Part shown: piece after piece, positions 7,001-9,357 of the stretch
Layout: every line of letters starts with the position of its first letter
Numbering within the stretch: the first letter of the stretch is position 1
DNA from: Actinomycetes bacterium
GTDB lineage: Bacteria > Actinomycetota > Acidimicrobiia > Acidimicrobiales > Microtrichaceae
Direction: 5' to 3'
NCBI GenBank assembly: GCA_023423475.1
Contig: JAFAFN010000468.1
Span: 1 to 9,357, forward strand
Length of the DNA stretch: 9,357 nt
Notes under the pieces: generated by a model
The model's database searches: none
What the model was told of the DNA's origin: nothing
What the model saw: the letters and a program-made list of their open reading frames with translations, nothing else
Translations under genes and position numbers: made by a program

Positions 7001-7984
7001 CTACGGCGAGTCGGAGGGGTCCCGGTGGTGGTCGGCGATCGCCACGCCGAGTGCGTGCATCGCCCGACGCAGGTCCGGTGGGCCGAGCACCTCGACGCCG
7101 TCGCCGAGCGCGATGAGCTGCGAGCTCGCGACCTCGTCGCTCTCGACATCGAGCTCGACCCGCCGCCAGCCGTCCCCGTCGGGTGCTCCTGCCGCCTCGA
7201 GCGCCCGCGCCGCGGCGCCCTGACTCGTGAACTGCCCCAGCCGACGCTGCGCGCTCGGCGAGAGTCGCAGGGTGCAGGTCGATCGCAGGATGCTGCGGTC
7301 GAAGTCGAGCGACGATGCAGCCCACCACGTGCCCAGATCGAACGACTCGGGGCGGACGGCGGCCTCGTCCCGGAGTCGGCACGCCTGGATGCGGCCGACG
7401 CGGTACGTCCTCACCGAACCCCGGTGCGCGGCGACCAGGTACCAGGTGCCCGCCTTGAGCACGAGGCCGAGCGGGTCGACGCGACGCCGAACGACGCGGT
7501 CGCTCCTGCGGTACTCCAGGTCGACCCGGCGCCCTGACCAGACGGCCTCGGCGACCTCGGGCAGGTGCTCGGTGGTGTCGGGTCGATGGAACCAACCGGG
7601 CAGGTCGACGTGCAGCCGGGACTCGATGCGAGCGGCGTGTGCGGCCAGCTGCGGTGGCAGCGTGGCGCGCATCTTGAGGTTGGCCGACATCGCGACCGCA
7701 CCCAGGCCGAGCTCTGCCGCTGCGGTCGGGAGGCCGGCGAGGGGGAGTGCGGCGAGCTCGTCGCCGGTGAGCGCCTCGACCCTGCTCGTCCAGCCGGGCA
7801 GGATCCGGATGCCGCCGCCGGGACCGGACTCGGTCCACAACGGCACACCGGCGATCTGGAGGGCATCGACGTCGCGGTAGATGGTGCGGACCGACACCTC
7901 GAGTCGCTCCGCGAGCTCGGCCGCGGTCCAGTGGTCGCGCTGCTGGCAGAGCATGAGGAGAGCCATGAGGCGGGACGCTCGCAT
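7001..7984 (-). CDS. WYL-domain transcriptional regulator (YafY type, HTH-WYL-WCX)
   Basis: 327 residues. The N-terminal winged helix (1-65) has the family sequence Ala-Ala-Glu-Leu-Ala-Glu-Arg-Leu-Glu-Val-Ser-Val-Arg-Thr-Ile-Tyr-Arg-Asp-Val (21-39), the recognition helix region, followed by Gly-Pro-Gly-Gly-Gly in the wing. The WYL domain spans about 145-205 with Gly-Thr-Trp-Tyr-Leu-Val-Ala (Trp181, Tyr182, Leu183) and the conserved Tyr-Arg-Val-Gly-Arg-Ile at 194-199. A C-terminal WCX extension (about 235-315) completes the usual three-part plan. WYL domains sense ligands such as nucleic acids or metabolites; the signal here is unknown. ATG 7984 is chosen because the family N-terminus (Ser-Arg-Leu-Met-Ala-Leu-Leu) begins there; the open frame continues upstream across the divergent gene without meaning. 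A possible leaderless -10, TACCGT (7998-7993), ends 8 bases before the ATG. The gene is divergent from the flavin-type protein and probably controls it and itself. Confidence 0.92.
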   Translation of the reverse strand: MRASRLMALLMLCQQRDHWTAAELAERLEVSVRTIYRDVDALQIAGVPLWTESGPGGGIRILPGWTSRVEALTGDELAALPLAGLPTAAAELGLGAVAMSANLKMRATLPPQLAAHAARIESRLHVDLPGWFHRPDTTEHLPEVAEAVWSGRRVDLEYRRSDRVVRRRVDPLGLVLKAGTWYLVAAHRGSVRTYRVGRIQACRLRDEAAVRPESFDLGTWWAASSLDFDRSILRSTCTLRLSPSAQRRLGQFTSQGAAARALEAAGAPDGDGWRRVELDVESDEVASSQLIALGDGVEVLGPPDLRRAMHALGVAIADHHRDPSDSP

Positions 7985-7994
7985 CCCCGTCGAC

Positions 7995-8010
7995 GGTACC
8001 TCCGAGTACC
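7995..8010. promoter_or_regulatory. Inverted repeat next to the WYL regulator start
   Basis: GGTAC (7995-7999) and GTACC (8006-8010) are reverse complements with a 6-base centre. It overlaps the possible -10 of the regulator gene and adjoins the larger repeat at 8010-8026. With arms of only five bases, chance is not excluded. Confidence 0.4.
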
Positions 8011-8026
8011 TGACAGCTTCTGTCAG
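8010..8026. promoter_or_regulatory. Perfect inverted repeat, probable WYL-regulator operator
   Basis: CTGACAG (8010-8016) and CTGTCAG (8020-8026) are exact reverse complements around CTT. It is centred in the 57-base gap between the divergent WYL regulator (ATG 7984) and the flavin-type gene (ATG 8042), where an autoregulating repressor or activator of both genes would bind. The assignment to this regulator is inferred from position. Confidence 0.6.
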
Positions 8027-8041
8027 GGATGATGGTCGAAG

Positions 8042-8533
8042 ATGGCGGACATGGAGAACTCGCCCGTGTCCTGGTCCACCATCGAGTCCGATGTCCCCGA
8101 GCTCGCCGCTGCCGTGCTCGCCCGGTTCACGGTGACGAAGCACCACGTGCTCGCGACGCTCCGCTCCGACGGCGCGCCGAGGGTGAGCGGCACCGAGGTC
8201 CCGCTCGTCGACGGCGACCTCTGGTTGGGGTCCATGCCGGGCGCGCTCAAGGCGCGCGACCTCCAGCGCGACGGCCGGTTCGCGCTCCACTCGAACCCGG
8301 GCGACGGCTCGATGGAAGGTGGTGACGCCAAGTTGAGCGGTGTCGCGGTCGAGGTCGTCGACGAGGACGAGATCCGCCGCATCGTCGAGGTGATCGGCGC
8401 GCCGCCGGGACCGCTGCACCTGTTCCGTCTCGGCATCGACCTGGTGGTGTGGTCCGAGGTCGATGAAGCCGCGGGAAAGATGCTCATCTCGTCGTGGCGG
8501 CCCGGTAGGGGGCTCGTCGTCGACGAACGCTGA
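8042..8533 (+). CDS. Pyridoxamine 5'-phosphate oxidase-like split-barrel flavin/F420-binding protein
   Basis: 163 residues, a typical size for a single split-barrel domain. After a short helix (Val-Pro-Glu-Leu-Ala-Ala-Ala-Val-Leu-Ala-Arg-Phe), residues 35-60 read His-His-Val-Leu-Ala-Thr-Leu-Arg-Ser-Asp-Gly-Ala-Pro-Arg-Val-Ser-Gly, the first strands of the PNPOx-like fold, then Asp-Gly-Asp-Leu-Trp-Leu-Gly-Ser-Met-Pro-Gly and Lys-Ala-Arg-Asp-Leu-Gln-Arg-Asp-Gly-Arg-Phe-Ala-Leu-His, the usual cofactor-phosphate region. Members bind FMN, F420 or heme and act as oxidoreductases; which applies here cannot be told, and a true PdxH role is unlikely because its C-terminal substrate motif is absent. 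ATG 8042 has no clear ribosome site; ATG 8051 is a possible alternative. It is divergent from, and probably controlled by, the WYL regulator. Confidence 0.82.
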   Translation: MADMENSPVSWSTIESDVPELAAAVLARFTVTKHHVLATLRSDGAPRVSGTEVPLVDGDLWLGSMPGALKARDLQRDGRFALHSNPGDGSMEGGDAKLSGVAVEVVDEDEIRRIVEVIGAPPGPLHLFRLGIDLVVWSEVDEAAGKMLISSWRPGRGLVVDER

Positions 8534-8542
8534 GCTCGGCGA

Positions 8543-9085
8543 TCAGGTCGTCGGGTGCTCGACCTGGATGCTCGACTCGATCCGTCCGTCCGACAGGACG
8601 TCGATGCGGTCCGCGACCAGTGCGGCGTGGTCCCGGTCGCAGGCGGACAGCACCACCGCCAAGCCGTCGCGGCGAGCGGCCGCCCGGAGTCGCGTCACCA
8701 GGCGCGAGCGGTCGGTCTCGTCGAGATCGCGCAACGGGTCGACGAGCAGCAGCAACGGCACCTTGCGGTCGAGGGCGCGCTCGATCCGCTGGACGCGACG
8801 CCGGGTGGTGGACCCGGGCAGCACCCGACCGAACAGGCGGGCGACGACTGCAGGATCCGCCTCCGAACCGATGAGCACCCGGGAGCCGGAGACCAGCAGC
8901 GTGCCCTCGACACGGTGGTCCCGTCCATCGAGGGCCCGGACGAGCGAAGCGGTCGGTGCCGGGTCGCGACCGACGAGGGCCACCACGGTGCCGGGTCGGA
9001 CGTCGAAGTCGATGCCGTGCAGCCCCTCGCCGTCGTGGTGGGTGCGGCGCAGGTTGCGCGCGTGCACGGCGAGGACCTCGGTCAT
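8543..9085 (-). CDS. ABC-ATPase-like protein with degenerate nucleotide-binding motifs
   Basis: 180 residues, shorter than a normal ABC ATPase domain (about 220). The opening follows an ABC subunit closely: Val-His-Ala-Arg-Asn-Leu-Arg-Arg-Thr-His-His-Asp-Gly, then Leu-His-Gly-Ile-Asp-Phe-Asp-Val-Arg-Pro-Gly and Val-Val-Ala-Leu-Val-Gly. The P-loop that should follow reads Gly-Arg-Asp-Pro-Ala-Pro-Thr-Ala-Ser (39-47), without the Lys and key glycines. No LSGGQ signature is seen. The Walker B strand is Leu-Leu-Leu-Leu-Val-Asp-Pro (111-117), with Pro in place of the catalytic Glu. The switch region Leu-Ser-Ala-Cys-Asp has Cys149 where His is expected, but the rest (Ala-Asp-Arg-Ile-Asp-Val-Leu-Ser-Asp-Gly-Arg-Ile) is conserved. 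ATP hydrolysis is therefore unlikely. There is no frameshift or stop, so it looks like a maintained non-catalytic homologue. No membrane partner is adjacent. ATG 9085 has TACGAT 6 bases upstream. Confidence 0.7.
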   Translation of the reverse strand: MTEVLAVHARNLRRTHHDGEGLHGIDFDVRPGTVVALVGRDPAPTASLVRALDGRDHRVEGTLLVSGSRVLIGSEADPAVVARLFGRVLPGSTTRRRVQRIERALDRKVPLLLLVDPLRDLDETDRSRLVTRLRAAARRDGLAVVLSACDRDHAALVADRIDVLSDGRIESSIQVEHPTT

Positions 9086-9091
9086 GGCGGG

Positions 9092-9097
9092 ATCGTA
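9092..9097 (-). promoter_or_regulatory. Candidate leaderless -10 element of the ABC-like gene
   Basis: TACGAT on the minus strand (9097-9092) ends 6 bases before ATG 9085, and no Shine-Dalgarno sequence is present. The -35 region 17-18 bases upstream (TACCGA or CTACCG near 9115-9121) is poor, so the call rests on the -10 and its distance. Confidence 0.4.
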
Positions 9098-9130
9098 GCC
9101 AAAAGCCGAGCTAGTCGGTAGGGATTGGGG

Positions 9131-9357
9131 TCAAGTCGGTCGACGGGGCATCTCGGTGCTGACCACGTCGAACCCCAACGAGAGCGCGACCGGGATCTGG
9201 GCCGGGTCGAAGGTCAGGTAGGTGAGCGGTCGCGGCAACCGATCGGCCGCCGAGAGGTGCAGGGCGTCGGTGGTGCGCACCGGTTGTGTCCGCCCGATCT
9301 CGGCCGCCCGGTCGAGGCAGCGCTGGTCCACCGGCACGACGTTGATCCGTTCCCAGT
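9131..9357 (-). CDS. PIN-domain protein, VapC-like toxin, C-terminal part (5' end beyond window)
   Basis: Seventy-four codons are open from the right edge to TGA at 9133-9131. The sequence ...Val-Arg-Thr-Thr-Asp-Ala-Leu-His-Leu-Ser-Ala-Ala-Asp... followed by Tyr-Leu-Thr-Phe-Asp-Pro-Ala-Gln and Ala-Leu-Ser-Leu-Gly-Phe-Asp-Val is the C-terminal half of a PIN nuclease domain. The Asp of Thr-Asp-Ala-Leu-His and the Asp of Thr-Phe-Asp are the third and fourth metal-binding acids. PIN proteins of this size are mostly VapC RNases of toxin-antitoxin pairs, the antitoxin gene usually lying just upstream, which here is outside the window. An internal GTG at 9337 is not a believable start because the preceding codons (Trp-Glu-Arg-Ile-Asn-Val) continue the domain in frame. 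Confidence 0.75.
   Translation of the reverse strand, partial: WERINVVPVDQRCLDRAAEIGRTQPVRTTDALHLSAADRLPRPLTYLTFDPAQIPVALSLGFDVVSTEMPRRPT

Noticed and set aside
5616..7838. A 740-codon minus-strand open frame
   Set aside because: It runs across both the RCC1 lipoprotein and the WYL regulator in another frame, is an Arg/His/Gly/Ala-rich product typical of out-of-frame GC-rich DNA, and has no recognisable domain.

Overview
The window is high-GC DNA with dense coding. Its gene set points to an Actinomycetota genome: a SufU-type (not IscU/SufA-type) Fe-S cluster locus, a WYL regulator, lipoproteins with Thr-rich linkers, and several start codons with a TANNNT -10 element only 6-8 bases upstream (leaderless promoters). 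The Thr-rich lipoprotein linkers make the class Acidimicrobiia my best guess, but that is inference. I see no tRNA, rRNA, IS element, phage gene or CRISPR array, so this looks like ordinary chromosome.

Left part (1-1220): the last 36 codons of a pterin-4a-carbinolamine dehydratase, then a secreted lipoprotein of the endonuclease/exonuclease/phosphatase (EEP) metallophosphodiesterase superfamily with all catalytic motifs. Convergent to it is the minus-strand operon sufC-sufS-sufU (3854 down to 1271): ATPase, cysteine desulfurase and zinc-dependent sulfur-transfer partner. sufB and sufD, the scaffold genes normally beside sufC, are absent. A TauE/SafE-family permease gene (4021-4938, +) diverges from sufC. 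Between them lies a 30-bp element with perfect 13-bp inverted arms (3865-3894), placed over the predicted -35/-10 of sufC. It is the best candidate for an undescribed control element in this window.

Middle (4909-6958, minus): a glyoxalase II-like metallo-beta-lactamase hydrolase, overlapping the permease gene tail to tail by 30 bp, and a lipoprotein with a Thr-rich stalk carrying exactly seven RCC1-type repeats, each with a Cys pair. These repeats predict one complete seven-bladed propeller displayed outside the cell.

Right part (7001-9357): a WYL-domain transcriptional regulator (minus) is divergent from a small split-beta-barrel flavin/F420-type protein (plus), with two adjoining inverted repeats in the 57-bp gap, a classic regulator/target layout. 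Then comes a minus-strand ABC-ATPase-like protein whose P-loop lysine, Walker B glutamate, signature and switch histidine are all missing although the frame is open. The window ends inside a PIN-domain (VapC-like) gene that continues past the right edge.

The only non-coding stretch over 100 bases is 3855-4020, and it holds the dyad and promoters described below.
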